The notes: generated by a model from the letters alone, not told the origin. A DNA stretch of 64,000 nucleotides from Lineus longissimus (GCF_910592395.1 NC_088318.1:13580349-13644348), one strand, 5' to 3'. Shown: positions 20,801 to 35,242, counted from the stretch's first letter. Numbers and translations are program-made.

Positions 20801-23800
20801 CTGACACGTGCCAGCAATGAAAATTTGTCTCATATTCCGCCTTAGCGATATCCTCAATCACATTTGATTACGTAAAGCAAGAACAATAATTAGCGAAAAT
20901 TCTGATGATCCTTTAGCTGATGCGTCCTCTATTTTATAAATGCATGTAATAAGTAAGCCTGTCTGTAAATAAAAAGTAAAAAGTGAGTTGAGACACGAGT
21001 GCATTTTTACACATCATAAATATATATACATGTATAGGTCCGAGGCACAATATCGGGCGATTTTCAATGTAAAGTAGGAGACTGTTAGTGCCGTCTCTCA
21101 TAACAACACCAGTCTGGTAAAATCACGTGCCTCTCTCTGCGAGATCTCGTGATATTTGGGTGCTTGATCGCTCCGTTCAAGACGAAGCAACAATCCAATT
21201 TTGTGTCAGAAATTGGGGAAGATCTGAAATGGCTGGCTACGAGGCTGCATTTATTACCGGAATTAGGCCAACAAGAAGGAAATGACCAGTGTCCAAAATG
21301 GCGCCAGGTGGTCCGGTCATGTCTCGTTTTGTTCAAGGTCAAAGATGACCAGGTGTTTTCCTCAGTGGGGACCCTCTCCTGAATATCATTAAGGGTTGAT
21401 AAATGTGTCATGCATCAATTCTGATTCTGTGCTGATTAATGTTAGGCCTAATGATGATTGCATTTTTGTAATTACAAGTCTAACCCTCCTCTTGGCATTG
21501 TCTTTGGAATGTCCCTCACGGTTAGTGTGACCTTTCGCCCAGTCGGTGGCATTGCATGCAGAGAAAAATGGCCTTCGATTTTCGAATTCTGTTTTCCTTG
21601 ACACTCGATAATGACTCTTGTAAGTTCTGTCAACGTGTTTTGCGATGAAGGACGAAGACACTTCATTGCTGATATCAAACTAAAGGGCAAATTTGGCAAA
21701 CTCGGCTTTTTTTAACATTAAAATAAAGCTGCGTGGTTCGTCGTCTTTTCACACACGCAAAATTAGTCATATCAGGGCAATACTGACGTTTAATCAAGTC
21801 CAGTGGACTTTGGATTGTGGGGTAGCTTTTGTAAATAAAAACTTTGACCACAAGAGGCATTTTCTGTGTGTGCACCATGTGGTCTTCGGGAGGTTCTATG
21901 AGTTTTTCACTTGCACGGACTTTATATGAGTTATGGGACCTTTCGGAAATTCGGAAGAAGTTTTGGGTCTAAGGGGTGCCTCAGAATATGGTTCACCCGA
22001 AGTATGATGCCCAAAACCGGCTGCAGCGCTAATGACGGCGCATTATGTAGATACATGTGATTATTACATGAATTAATCGTCAGCCACACCCTGACAGATG
22101 ATACCGCAACACGGTTATAGAAGAAAAGTGCTCACAATCATCTGGCAGCATGATCCCTTTTCATAAAAAGAATATCATTTGTATTTCATATCACGCTCAG
22201 GGGTTTTCCATTGTCATTGCAAGGGATCAGGGACTGCAGGGCTCCCCAAGACAACTGCTGCAGGGTTTGGTTCCTTTCGCCCTCTCCCATGAGGGGGTCT
22301 GCAGGAGCGGTGAAGACTGGTGTTTAGAAGCTTTGCACAACTGGCATAAGGGTTTGTCTTGAGACCCTTTTTGTGCAATAAGGAAAGGTTAAAAAGATGC
22401 AATTTGGTGAGATTAGGGGAGTGGCACAAATTGAGGGTTCACAAAGGCCAGACGGTGAGGTTGCGGGGTTATGTCCCTGCTTTCTCTGCCGATGAACCCT
22501 AGGCAGACAAGGTCCCGTCCCGGGCCGTCCAGATAACTGTTCGAAGGAAGGGACCAAAAGGGTGTAATTACGTTACATCGCGCAAATTGTGAAGTTAGTG
22601 GGAGGTAAACATATTACGCTTCTCTGGACAGGACGGGTTAGAACTGCTGATGCTACTCTCCTTAAGAACAGCGTTTTAACCCCCTCCCTATATTGCTAGC
22701 GACTTTTCATCTTTCCTTCCAAATGAATCAGGTTGTTTCGCCAGGAAAACCTTCATTTTTCAACTCACGGGCAGAAGGAAGGTACAACCCATGTGTTCAC
22801 ATTTGTTCACATACAAAGAAAAGTCCAAATATCTATAGTGGGATCCACACTATGACACGTCTGAACCCATTGGCATTTGTTCCAGCCACAATCGAATCAG
22901 TACTCTTAATGACTGTTGTATACATTTCCCCTCAGCCTCTGGCACCAAACTGCAGTCTCCTTTTAAATTAAAATGTCTTTTGATACGAGAACAGAGGAGG
23001 ATACAAACCAACGATATGATACTATAATCGTCGCTCCCACTTGCGCCCGACTGGTCGTTTTTATACGCCCCCTGGTTACCCTTGAAGAGGGCGCACACAT
23101 ACCCGGTTGCCCAAGGCAAAATTTGACTTAATAATTGTGGGGGCTTTGCCTAGTTTAGTTTGTGGTGCCCTTAAATTCAATTGAAGTGGGCTATTAGTTA
23201 GCTGAGGATATTCAAAAAAGGGAAGCAGTTTCAAACGTATCATGTTTGCTCGACAAGGGTGTCAGTTTTATCGAATAGACAACGGGAGAGGGTTAAACTG
23301 AAATGACATTTCTGCATGTTGTCGTCAACAACGAGTGCCACGTAATTCAAATGAAGTATGAACTTTCGTTTCAGTGATGCGTTTTCGCTCTCATGGTAGG
23401 GTACGTGAATTGGTGAAATATCATTTATAATTCTACGATTGATGCCAATCTTGTAACAAATGATCAATAGAGTGCAACATCTGCTCCGCTTCGCAAACAA
23501 ATTTTCCTCATCTCTAGTTTGTAATATCCATCAAACGTGACAACTCCTTTTCTAATTTATGACAGCGATTAGGATCTCTTTAAATAGAGATCAAACGATT
23601 TTTTTTGTTTCGGGACGAGGCTTAACATTTTGCGACACGTGACTCACTGCGCAGACGTTTATGGTCACGTGACTTAAATTGGATTAAAACGAGGCTGCCT
23701 GCACATTTCTGATCTGCAGAAGGTACATTCTTTTTTGCACATGAACGTGTCTTCTTGAAATTATCTGTGGCAGAGAGTTGAATTCTTTGAAATTAACAAA

Positions 23801-24111
23801 AAAAGGTCTTTCGAAAGTCACCAGGCGGAATTCTCCATCTGTGACAATATTTTTTCATTGGACACAAGACAAGTTGGCGCATTTGGGGTGCATCACGTTG
23901 TTTTTTCTTGCTGCAATTGTTCACCATCCCTCCCCCTTCACACGCAAATAATAACTCAAAATAAGGGAAAGAGAAGTCGGTGTCATGTTGGCAAAAGCTT
24001 CTGTTCGGGTCATGTACTTGGGCATGACCAATCTGGCCTGGATACCGCCGGTGTAAAAGTTTGAAATGTCTTGGGAGAGAATGTCTGCGGAAAACAAAAG
24101 GTTCTTTTATG
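17896..24111. other. Gene-poor interval
   Basis: No coding signal I can defend. It holds a near-identical 20-base word (GTCGAACTAACACCTC core) at 17974-17995 and 18059-18078, a MITE end at 20218-20240, and TACATGTAC-type words common across the window. Confidence 0.5.
20218..20240 (-). mobile_element. Tc1/mariner MITE end fragment
   Basis: CCTTAATAGAGAGGTTCTAC plus its flanks matches the right terminal inverted repeat of the element at 47466-47643. No partner end is found nearby, so it is a solo remnant. Confidence 0.5.
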
Positions 24112-24260
24112 CGCTTTTAAGTTTTAATCTCCGAGGTATTGACGGCCATGGTCACCACAGGTCCATCATGTCAATCATGTCATATCAAAACCGTCAGAAT
24201 AAAATAGCGCCGGACACTTTTCTCCACGGGGACATCTTTGACTGCTACACCGGCGTTTCA
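24112..24260 (+). repeat. Dispersed repeat, copy 2
   Basis: TTTTAATCTCCGAGGTATTG, then CGGCCATGG, GGGGACATCTTT and CTACACCGGCG: the words of copy 1 at 13612-13740, in the same order and strand. No terminal repeat or ORF identifies the family. Confidence 0.5.
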
Positions 24261-27200
24261 CTGATCGCCTCCTTTTTTAGTCTGATTGAAATGCTAATAC
24301 GGTGCATGAGCCTGCAACCACCTGACACGAACTTGGGTATGTTGTCACTTGTCTAGTGACTGGGGCGCTGGAACTGGCCATACTTTTTATAACCAACAGT
24401 GGAAACCGGATACTGTACGTTGTTGAGGTTTTGTGCATTATCAACCCATTAAAACTGCATGAAACGAAACGTATTAGAACCAACGTGTCCTAAAACAACG
24501 TAGCGGACTTCATATTTCATAACAACAATAAACCTGTCACGGTAATAATGACAATATTTAGAAATTTGGCACGGACAAGATCGGATGCGCAAGTCGGCCA
24601 TTTTGTATTGCGCGATGCGATTCCAAGACATGATACTGCGCATGACTGCGAGCATGCTTTTAGGGATATGAGAAATGTTGCTGGGTCCGTGCCACGTGCA
24701 CGAAGCGGGCTTGTTGGGTGTTTGTAGGGTTTGCGCGAGAGATAAGATCTTCTATGGAAGTCTGTGAGGTCCCTGTTACGCCCGCAATTGGAGTAAATCG
24801 ACACACTTTTTCTGTTTGGTTCACTTGGTCATATCAGGGTGTTGATTCAAGGATGGGTGAACTAAACGATCATGAGTTTACAGTATACTTTTTTTCCGTT
24901 AATCGGACATTTCATCGTATTTTAGGAACTATACAAAGGCAGCTTCATTTTTACTGCCTCTCAGCATGTACCAGGTCGACATGTGTGTATACATCAATAC
25001 GACTAATACGAATGGTCCGGACTTGCGTGTATACAGTCCCGCGGAACTGGACCCTGAGGTCTCAGTCTTCATGGTATTGTCCAAATGCCGCGGATGCTAT
25101 CGAAGTTATTAAAGCATATAATACATGACTTAATAGCCAAGTCATCAATAATCTGTCAGACTGCCGCTGCATCAGGCTTGCTCTTCATTTAACCTTCCTA
25201 ACAAATCGAAGATGAATGTTTGTTTGCGGGACATTAAAAACACAATGACCATATTAAATAATAAAGTCATCGCGTCAAAGCTAATACAATGCAGATTGTC
25301 TCGTGATGTCGCGAAGACTTGCGCCGGGTAGAGGCACCCCTTTCATCCGTCTGTGATATCTCACGTAAAATAACAATCAGGAAGACATAAGAACAATCAG
25401 GGGCCGAACTCAAGGACGTGGAGTCGCCAAGGATGAAAATATTGTCCACTCGTCTGTGACGCAGCCGTTAGGAACAATACGAGTCTCACTTCATCGCGAT
25501 GAAATTTTTGTTGTCGCGTGTTGCGTAATCGGTGATTCCCCTCGTCCTTTGTTGTACTGGTTTATATTGCATGTCGACGAAGACTGCAATATTGCCGGAT
25601 ATTTCTCTGTTTTCTGTTGCTGCGCAGCTGAGGGTCCAGTCGGGTAAAAAGTCATTCTTGGGTCAAAGTTGGTTCAAATAATGAATTGTGAAAGGTAGTT
25701 GGATTGTTGCATACAGTTGGATGTGCCTACCATATTGTATCCAATGCATGTAGTGAGAGAAAGTATTTCTGTCGCTGCAGAGTACTCTTTGGGACATGTA
25801 GGCCGGCCCGAGCGCAAAGTCAGAGGACTGATTAGCCACTGTTCTGAAGTAAAACACAATCTCACATCTGACTGTGGAAAATACTAGTACATGTACCTTG
25901 ATTAGGAAAAAAATTAGAAAGTTAATTCGCATGTACCGTAGTGTATTGGTTTTTGAATACGTTTGGGTCGTCTCTTCTGTTGTTTCGATTACTCGCGGCC
26001 CAGCACCATTGCGTATCTTTTTTCTCTTAGCGGATGTTTGAGTGCCGCTGGAAGACATCATTGACTCGGCCTACGCACCCGGCCTACGCAACATCATGCT
26101 ATGCGCTAAATTGGACTCGGGCATCATTTTTTCATCAATTCACTCGCGGATTTCATATCCACGGGGGGGGGGGGGGCTGTTTATACCTCTTGAGATATAT
26201 CGCGAGGAATAGTGTTGATTTAGCAGTCAAAATAGTCATAATCATCGGCGAAGGTGCTATCATCTTTAGAGTGGGCGGACGCGTTAGCTAATGATCGCCT
26301 CTCTTCACGGTATTGTTCATGCCTCTGCCCAGGTCACTGGAGTTTGTAATTAATTATTGCCCCTGCTGATCAAGTTTGGGGTCCCGTAATCAAAAGGTGC
26401 ACGGGGGGCGTACTCTGTATCGCCCCGCCAGCGTCAAGGACACTCGGTCAAATGGACAATGACTGAGAACGAGAAGTATCCGTTTAATGGGTTGTTATCA
26501 ATGACTTCTGTACGTAGACATCTCTCACGAGTTCATTATCACGACTGCCCACTCATTTTGATTTCCATTGTTGTCAACTGGACAGCGCAGACGATATATT
26601 TGTGCGCGTCGTCTGCTCAATTGCATTGCTCACGGTTAATAGAATTAATTAGGTAATGGAAGAAATGATGATTTACGACATTTGTATTAACTGATTGGCC
26701 TGTAACGAAGGTGATTTCTTTTGATAGGAGAAGGACAAGATTGCAGATTTTGGAGCAGTGCTGATGAGTGAGTTTGAAACTTGTAATGTGGACGGAGCAT
26801 TGACCAGCGTCTGGTGGGACATGGGAAGACGGATTACAAATCCCGCCGTACTTTAGAGCCAATTCCGAATAACACTGTGAGACATTTCTAATTAATGTCC
26901 AAGGATAACAACACTGATTAGACGAAATCCTCGTTGCCAACGCATTGCTACCATCATTATCATAAGACAAGTAAAACTAAAAAAATGTATCCTGACCAAG
27001 ATGTTGTTGAGATCTCACCAAATAATCTCAAGTATAAACTGTGAGCATTACGAAGCAAGTTCAGGTTCCAAGGTCAACCTATAGCATCAGTATTCCTGAG
27101 TTCCAGGTCCCTCTATCCACCTGCCTGTGGATCTACATGTATCAGTGTTCTTCACCACTCCAAATGCGAATGCGTACCGTACCGTTAACATCAGTTACCC

Positions 27201-30200
27201 TTTTTTCTGCTGTCGACAATGGTAACAAGACAGTAATGGTGATAAAGAAGAAGATATGGCGATAAAGAAGAAGAGGTTTAAAACTGGGCCCTTCTTGTAA
27301 TCAAATTTTATTGAGAAGATAGCTGCATGGCCGGTGAATCAGAATCTGCAGAGACAATAGACGAAACACCAGGATTAACTACTCTTGAATGAGTGGGCGG
27401 AGGCGGCCAGCCTCGAGCCCTTTGTCTCTTCAAAAAACGACAGGCGATTATAATTGACAAGGAACATGATGCTTGTCTTGGCATCTTAAATAAGGCCACA
27501 CCTATTTAGTGAGTTGGATAGCGGGGGTCAGTATCATTTTAGGTGACGAGAAAGATAAAAAGTAAGTTAACTCTGGCCAATTGCTCTATTATCAGTTATG
27601 CATCCTGATATCCTGATATTCAGGGCTTTTTCACACTAATCTGTGTTGACGGTGTGAATGGAGGAGTTTAAGGGACGATTAAGGTTTGCAGAATGGTATT
27701 TTACAACTCGCTTGATTTAAATAGATTTCTTTTCGGAATTATCTTTGTGTATGAGGTAACTTTTTAAATATTGTTTACCACTGTAGAGCATGTTCCTGTC
27801 CAAAAATTTAGTTACTAGACCGACAACCTCAACTTGGCGCCCAACCGCCCTCCTTTGCAGGCAGCAAACGCTTACCAAGATGAACACACAAGAAAAAGAA
27901 GAGACCATCTAAATTTGACCGGAGGCTCCGCCACTCCCCTCATTAAGTTGCCGTGGCCTAACATGTCTTCCTGTCTCCCAGGGGAGGATCGCTTCCATGA
28001 TTTAACGGAACGTGGGCTGACTTACAAGAGCAGCTTTTCTCCGCCTCAATATGATCCAAGCTTGCATACTTAAATCTGACAATACCGTCGGAACAACTCC
28101 TCCAGGATACTTTACCCGTTTATCCCCAACAGACTCATCCAGACAATGTCAATTTGATCTTAGGTTTTTTTTGTAGTCCCTCCATCCAAGACATGTAGCA
28201 AAGTTTGGTAGATCATGTTTTGACGGCGCTGCAGCTTTTTTTACATGCTGTTCATGTTCAATTGGCGGACAGTAGCCAACTTTACCACACTGTATATCTG
28301 TAGTATCTACATTCGACACGGCACCTTTCTTTCAAAGTTAAGGCTCGCATCCGACGAAATTTCTAAAGATGAATACATGTAAAATCAAAGAAATGCGATT
28401 AACGTATTGTAGTGACGTCAGCACTAGGCGTGTGTGAAAGGCTTTCGAATGCGTACAGTGTGGTAAGATGTGTGTAAAAGCACTTCAGTGCGACTTTTTT
28501 GAAAATTTCGCCAAGATAATTTACGAGCGGCGCGTTAATGAATTAGCACAGGTGACACGTAAGACATAACAGACCTTCACAGTTCGTACATGTACTTCGT
28601 CGGTCGTACAGCAGGGGCTGCGAAACATGGCTAACATCTGAGTCTATATCGTGCAGCAGTATAGCAAACTCGGCTGTACCGAGCACTGTTTGAACTACAA
28701 ATGTAGGGGCAGTTGAGGTTCGATTTTCAGTGTTTTGGAACGGACCACGAAGGGAGTTGTCATTTTAGTAAGTTGACACGAAAACCAGTCTCCCGTAATG
28801 CTGCCTGTCACGTAGTCCGATCGCGATGTTGATTTCAGTTAGGAAAGGGTTAAACTCAGCCCACTCGTTCGCATTGCCAAGAGCCAATTACCAATCCCTT
28901 CAATTAGAGATGAACGGCCGACGCCCACGTTTTCTCATTTGATCATTTTAATGAGCCATTTTATTGTCTATTCATCAAATTTATAATGAAGAATTAAATC
29001 CGTTTGTACATCGTAGTATTGAACCTCGTTCCATGTTCACAGTGCAATCACAGTTTACATGTACAATCAGTGCTTCTTGGAGTTGTAGTATCCTTTGCGA
29101 CCAGGTTGACATTGCCGTCTGCTGACTGATGCGATTGTCTTAGCTGCAGCGTTCTTGTAATTAGGTGTCAATAATGTTCGTCCTGCCGGTTTAATTTGCG
29201 CGAGGGATTTGTCAGCTATGTTCCTTCAACTAACACAAGATTGCAATTTGCGAATTTATTGACAAAGCGGGTTCGGCGATTTAATTATTCAATTTCTTGA
29301 CTTTTTGATAACTATGAACCTCTTTACCATTGATTCCCATTGGACAATTGTTTCTTTCAAGCAATGTGTGCCGCCCTGGTATTTTTTCTTTCACGATGGC
29401 TTCTTGAGGACTGATGTTGTTCATATCGCAACTTTAAATGCAACCTGCAGCAACTGGCTATCCCTTCGCTGAAATCGTTGATAGGGCCTACATGTGTTGT
29501 CGCCCCATCATAGCAATACTGCGTTAATGAAGTGTCGAATAAATGTCGATGCCAAGCCTGGTCTCCAGACCTATCGGCGTGTTTTGTTTTAAAGTTATTG
29601 CATCGGATAGAATCAGCCTCATCGTCAAAGTAGAGCTAAATCACGACTCAAAATTTGACATGAACCTTGCAACCCGGCGTCGTCTCTCGATATTTTGATG
29701 TCGTCGCACCATAATACAGAAAATCTGCCCAATATGTGTCAGCCGTGTCAAGCCTGGTCTTCGGGGGACAGCGGCCATACAGCTTGCTTTGCTCAATAAA
29801 GCATTGCTTTAGAAAAATATCTTTTCATAAATCTGACATGGACAAGAATTGCTGATGCAGGGTGATAAGATTATATTACCAGTTATTGCTAAACCGGATG
29901 AGCAATGTCACAATTCGACAGTTAATGTTGCGACTTGAAAATGATGACGTCATGCTCATAACATCGTTTGTGACCCCAGACGAGAAAAACATCGAACTTT
30001 TGCAGAAAAGTTCCATTTATATGCATTTAATAAATGATTTTACAACAGTTGGTATCTTTCATAGAGACATGGTTTTACTCGCGAAATCAATACGATTTCG
30101 CTGCAGCCATGACTGGATTTGGCCTGTTCTGAAGGGGTATGTTGGGCCATTTTCGAGTGTGGTTGGTTGATAGCCTACAAATTCTTACCAGCTTCTTGTT

Positions 30201-32112
30201 AAGGGATCGTGGGAATGCCGCCCAAGGGTAACCAAGGGTAACGTTTTTTTCATGGATATTTTGGCCGATTTTTAGACTGACGGAGAACAAAAGAGTTGTT
30301 TTGCCTCCCCTGCCATGACCAATAAACTAGCTGTGGACCGCGGTGCTGTTTTCAACAATGGTAAATGCTTCTGGTGAGGCCATTTCATGTTCGCAAAGCA
30401 GCATTTCCTTTACAAAATACCAACAGTTGACGCGAAGAAGAAGAAGACGAAGAACACGGAATAAGAACAAGAACAAAGAAGAACAAGAAAGGCGTGAGGA
30501 AAGGCTTTTCAGTATTAAAACACGGAGAAGGTGTTTTTCTCCCCAACAAAAAAAGGTCTGTTGTATTATAGCCAGACCCAAACACGTGGCCAAGAATACA
30601 TCTAAAATCATAATACCTTGTCCAGACACTTATTGCTGGATGATAATTACCTCAAAGTTGGCATAACCCTTAAAGGGACAAGGCACAGATCATGCAGGTG
30701 ATTGTATCGAGTTTCAACGTTATTGCTCCCCGAAGGAAGAGTGTCACCATTCGACAAGAAAGATATGTTCAGGAGAAGGCCGGCAGATTGTTCCGATAAG
30801 ACATCTCCATTTGCTCTCAAAGAATTTGTTGCCAATCTCATTTCATATGTGAGAACCAAGCCAGTTCGGTTTTTAGTTTGTTCCTCTTCTCTCTAATCCT
30901 GAACCTCATGGTCTTATATGTATGATCCCTTTAATGCAAAAACCTTGGTGTCAAGATGCTTCTCTCTGAGTGGTAAGATTGTTCCTCTTCTCCCTAAGAG
31001 GTTAGATTATCTCTATTAGGGCATTGTCATGCCTGATTGGTGAGAAATGGTGTAGTTATAACATCGTTCGATGGTTAAAAAATGCCATGCGTCACATTCT
31101 TGCTTCCCTTCTCTGCAAAGAGCACTAATCCCAGCGTCAATAGTGGCCTATCTTTCCATCTGACTTCCCCGCATGGGACGCGCTGACCAGCATTAGGGGA
31201 CAGGTCGCTGACAAATTACTCGCCGAATCTCGTCAAGTTGGCCCCATCAAAACTAACAATAACAGAAAAAATCTGATAAAGTTTTTCATTTGCATTTTTA
31301 TCATGGCGCTAAAGAGACTTTTCTCGACATTATGACATATTGGTGTCTGTTAATCGTATGGTGCGGGCATTTTTTGGATGGGGATAGTTCCCGCAGGGGT
31401 CACGACGCCCGTCTCTATCTTTCTACAATCAAGTTGACTTAAATAGAAAGTGTCCGGAGTATTGCGCGAGTTCACTGATCAGAAGATACGGCCCACGTGA
31501 AAGTATTTTTCTGACGCGTTTTTGTATGAAAGCTGTGGACGCCCGTCTCGTGTCCTAGCGGGCCGCTGCGGGCTAGGAGATACCATCTCTCCGCTTGGAC
31601 AGTTCAGGAGAAAAAACGTCTGCCAGCTTGTCTCTGCCATCCAATCTACCCCTCAAAAAATAAAGATAAAATCAGATCGAGTCGGACGTAAGACTGCTAA
31701 TTTCATCTGAAAACAAAGGCATGTTGAGTTTTCAATTGCCCGGATCAACTGGAGCAGACGATCATGTTGCGCATGCGCGATGATAATAATACCTTTCACT
31801 GCCCTCCTGTGCGAAGCCCACGCTTTTCGTGAAATACCAATCGTTGAAAGGCAATCTGGGGACGCAGGGCCGAGAGTTAGAATCGCAATTAGACAGAACA
31901 GACAGATTAATACGGCGTATGGGCGCGTAGGTGGACGATAATTTTACTGCACGATATTTCCCCTGTTTGAACTGTTTGTGAACGCGCAATCAAAGTTTTG
32001 TTAATCTGCTGCACAGGGAATGAACGATTTCTGCAACTCCTTGGGGAGTCGCCCGAAAGCTGTTAAATGCACCGAATCAGGTTTTTTCTCCTCCGGTCTC
32101 TTCAGCGAGAGA

Positions 32113-32151
32113 TGTCAATCACCCGTCTAATTACCCGATGGTAGCCATTGT
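32113..32151. promoter_or_regulatory. Cluster of homeodomain, Pbx/Meis-like and Sox-like motifs
   Basis: TGTCAATCA (32113-32121), TAATTA (32128-32133) and CCATTGT (32145-32151) fall within 39 bases. Such clusters are common in developmental enhancers, but these short words also arise by chance. Confidence 0.2.
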
Positions 32152-32736
32152 ATCTCCATTATGATGCATTCATTCATTCTTCATGAAATGTTCATTTCAA
32201 TTATACTTCATTTCGAAGTCAACTTATTTGATAAAATGCATTGTGCTTTCATTAAACTCGGAGAATTGGCATTTAAATGTCTTCTCTTATCTTTTTTGTT
32301 CCACGCGACGCCCACATATCTTATTTGAATTTAATTGGGAATACGGAGCTTTATATTTTACCATGCTCGATGAAACTTCCATGTACATGCATGGCACTTG
32401 CCACTGAAGGGATTGAAGAATAAAACAGAGAAACAAACAAGTTCAGCTTCCGTATAAATGTACATGTATTCATGTGACCTACGTGTAAGTGGCATCTTGT
32501 GATTTCTGTCTGCTGATACACGATGAATACAATGTACTATCTACATCTAACCTGAAGTTTTGTTTTTCCCATCACAAACTCCAGCAACACAGTATAATAA
32601 TAATAGTAAGAGAGCACTAGCTTGGGAATTCTACGGTAAAAAGTTGTAGACAATAGTACAACTTTCAATTTTCATTGCAGTAGTTATCGACCAAAGGGCA
32701 GTTCTATTTTACACTATGCATGTGTATATGTCGTGC

Positions 32737-32771
32737 ATACATAAGATATAATTTACATAAGATATAATTTA
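32737..32771. repeat. 17-bp tandem duplication
   Basis: ACATAAGATATAATTT occurs twice in a row with no spacer of note. Confidence 0.7.
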
Positions 32772-33375
32772 ACTACAACAACTAATCCGGTGACTGAGAG
32801 CCAGTGTCGCATAGTCTAAAACAAGGCCCAGGTGCCCCTGAAGGCAAGCACATTATAAACTTTTAATTCAGCAAAAATTGAGACAAAGATCGCCAAGAAA
32901 ATTAAGGGCATTTGTTGGGGTTGCATGGTACCCTAATGACCGGCTAGCCCCGGTCTCGAATGTCCGGGATAATCATACCAGCGCGAATGGGGCTTCAGTT
33001 TCATCTAAACACGACATACACGACGGGCACGACCCCCAGGGATTCCATACTTCCCGGTATGAATTCAACAAAATGAATTCCAAGGCTTTTTAATTGTTCT
33101 TAAGTTTGCTTTAAAAAACGGGGGCGGGCTAGCGTTTTTGTTAAAAATTGAATTCGAGATAAAGACATTATTAACGCCGGATAAGATTAACTTTGTAATA
33201 CCCATATCAGACTATTGCGTTCCCCAGCGTATTCATATCGCTAATGACGCACTCTTTTATTTAGTGTTTTTGAAAGTTCAAGGTTAAAAAGTTAATGAAT
33301 CGTGAGAGTCAAGTGAAAGTTGTAAGGATCAAGTGACCGAGTGTGCTGTTGAGGAAGGTTGTGATTTTTAGCCTC

Positions 33376-33528
33376 ATGAGCGAAGAACGATCATTTGAGT
33401 ATCGAGCAAATCTTGACTTAGAGGGCCATCGGTTACTTGAATGTCTCGTGTGTGATAAGCAGTTTGCAACCCTTTATAAGGCCTTTGGTCATGTTGGTTG
33501 CACAAGCCAGACGAAAAAAAGTTTATGA
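33376..33528 (+). CDS. Possible small ORF with zinc-finger-like CxxC...H
   Basis: A 50-codon ORF ends with LECLVCDKQFATLYKAFGHV, which resembles a C2H2 finger (C-x2-C, aromatic and Leu spacing, one His) but lacks a clear second His. It could be a degraded finger gene fragment or a chance frame. No splice context is evident. Confidence 0.2.
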   Translation: MSEERSFEYRANLDLEGHRLLECLVCDKQFATLYKAFGHVGCTSQTKKSL

Positions 33529-34806
33529 AGAACTAAATTAAATTTAACTTTTTCTTTTGGGGGTTAATAATGACTGTCCCATTCACAGCCAGGCTAATCC
33601 CAGCACCCAGCTGCTGCGCGAGTCCGGTCCTAGCACTCGTCCTCCCTAGAGGAGATTGGCCCTCCTACGCACTCGGGCTAGGACAAAGTCGGCAAGGGTG
33701 ACTCACGCATCTCTTAATTACTCCCTCTTCTCCGTAAGCGAAAAGCAATCTTATTCTGTCCTTAGTCTCCCCATTTAAATCACTCTATCGTAAGCCCTCT
33801 TCACAATCAATTCCATCCGATTTTTTCATTCATTTGGAGAATACGTTCTCTTGGTGTAAACTAGTTTGGCATACATGTATTCCTTGCAGATCGGTTTCCA
33901 AAGGATTTTCATTTGATCCGCTGCAAGTAGATGCATTGTCATTGTTACTTCTTACATTTTAAATTTTAAAGATACACAACGATGTCTCATTTCCTGCTAC
34001 TTGTACATGGGAGATATTCAGGCTGTCAGCTGGACAACTAGTTGCCAACAAGATTATACGATTAGCCATCGTCGTCTTGTACTTTCCATCACAGGATAGC
34101 GAAAAAGAATGGCTCTGGATATTGTTAATCTCTCTCACCCAGCATGTCCGCTAAGCCAAGCCATTCTCACTTTGACGCAATGATTGACGGCGTTGTCTAG
34201 ACTCATGACGTTTTTGACAGGCATCTTAAACTTGTCAAGTACAAGCCATCAATGGTCAACAACCTTTTTAATCTTCCAGAGCGTCCCATCTTGACCCTGA
34301 TGACACTTAAGTGCATTTAACCCTTTGGAGACTGGATCAGCTAAGACCATGTGGACATCGCACCGCCATTAACGAAACAAATAACAGTGCAAGATGGACC
34401 TTTTGAGACCATGCGCAGCTGATGGACCAGACATTCAAAGAATATAACGTTAGGTTTCTAAAAAACCTCTTGGAAAATATCTTGGCTCGTGAATGCATAT
34501 CATTTGTTTCCTTATTGCATATGTTTGTGACGACAGAGGCATTAAAAGCCTCTCTACAGGGCTGGTATTATTTTGCATTATCATCTCACATGCAAATGTT
34601 TCATATTTCAGATGCACATTGTACAACATGTATTCATAGTTATCTCGTACAAGGTGAAATAAACAGTGGGTCAAAGGAGTCTTAACAATATTCATGTTTC
34701 AGCGAATCTACAACACATATTTCTCAGCTTTCATAGCTCCAGCCGATCCATTCGCAATATCCACCTCCGGCGCCATCCCGAAGGCGTGGCCTGCGTTGAT
34801 CAGTTG

Positions 34807-35004
34807 TTAAGTGATGCAAGGGGAGAGAATCGATACGGAAAGAAGCAACGGTGCCCAAGCGTTGTTTTCATCGCTTCTCCAAGTGTAAGGAACCCGCTTG
34901 TCCACGCCCTTGCCCCTGCCATCAGCCAATGATTCATCATAGTTTTCTTCAACAGAGGAATCATCTTCAGAAGAAGGAAGGCTTCCACCACTCATTTCGC
35001 TCAC
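34807..35004 (-). CDS. Possible acidic N-terminal coding segment
   Basis: A 65-codon frame starts with an ATG whose product opens with a Ser/Asp/Glu-rich stretch (SSEDDSSVEENYDES) and then a Trp-containing segment. Such acidic heads followed by a Trp motif occur in transposase-derived proteins, but no catalytic part is present. It ends only 238 bases before the LTR element. Weak call. Confidence 0.22.
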   Translation of the reverse strand: MSEMSGGSLPSSEDDSSVEENYDESLADGRGKGVDKRVPYTWRSDENNAWAPLLLSVSILSPCIT

Positions 35005-35238
35005 TAAGGTTCGTGGTAGGTGTAATCTTCCCTTGTTCCATCCAGAGATTTAGGTTTTTCATACTCCTGCCTCGTATACAAAATATCGAGAGGCGGTGTA
35101 TATTGAAAACAACTGGTGCCAGGATGTCCTTCCCCAGTCTTTACCGTCAGTCAGTATTTCCCTATCGTAGGTAAACAGTTCCTAAAACAACGCATGTCTA
35201 TTTGACAAGCACAATTACTGGTTTGAGGGATGGTGATA

Positions 35239-35242
35239 CATG
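35239..35242. repeat. Target site duplication, left copy
   Basis: CATG just outside the TG of the 5' LTR; the same four bases follow the CA of the 3' LTR at 41103-41106. Confidence 0.8.

Larger units (their letters stand above)
24261..35238. other. Long gene-poor interval, possible regulatory DNA
   Basis: About 11 kb with only short ORFs. Contents noted: a G14 run (26163-26176), a purine-rich tract at 30431-30510 (GAAGAAGAAG-like, giving a spurious Arg-rich ORF), and a motif cluster at 32113-32151. There is also a 17-bp tandem pair at 32737-32771 and two weak ORF candidates listed separately. Many TAATTA-type words are present. Confidence 0.4.

Noticed and set aside
30343-30666. Arg/Lys-rich 107-codon ORF
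   Set aside because: Produced by a purine-rich low-complexity tract, with an equally open antisense frame.
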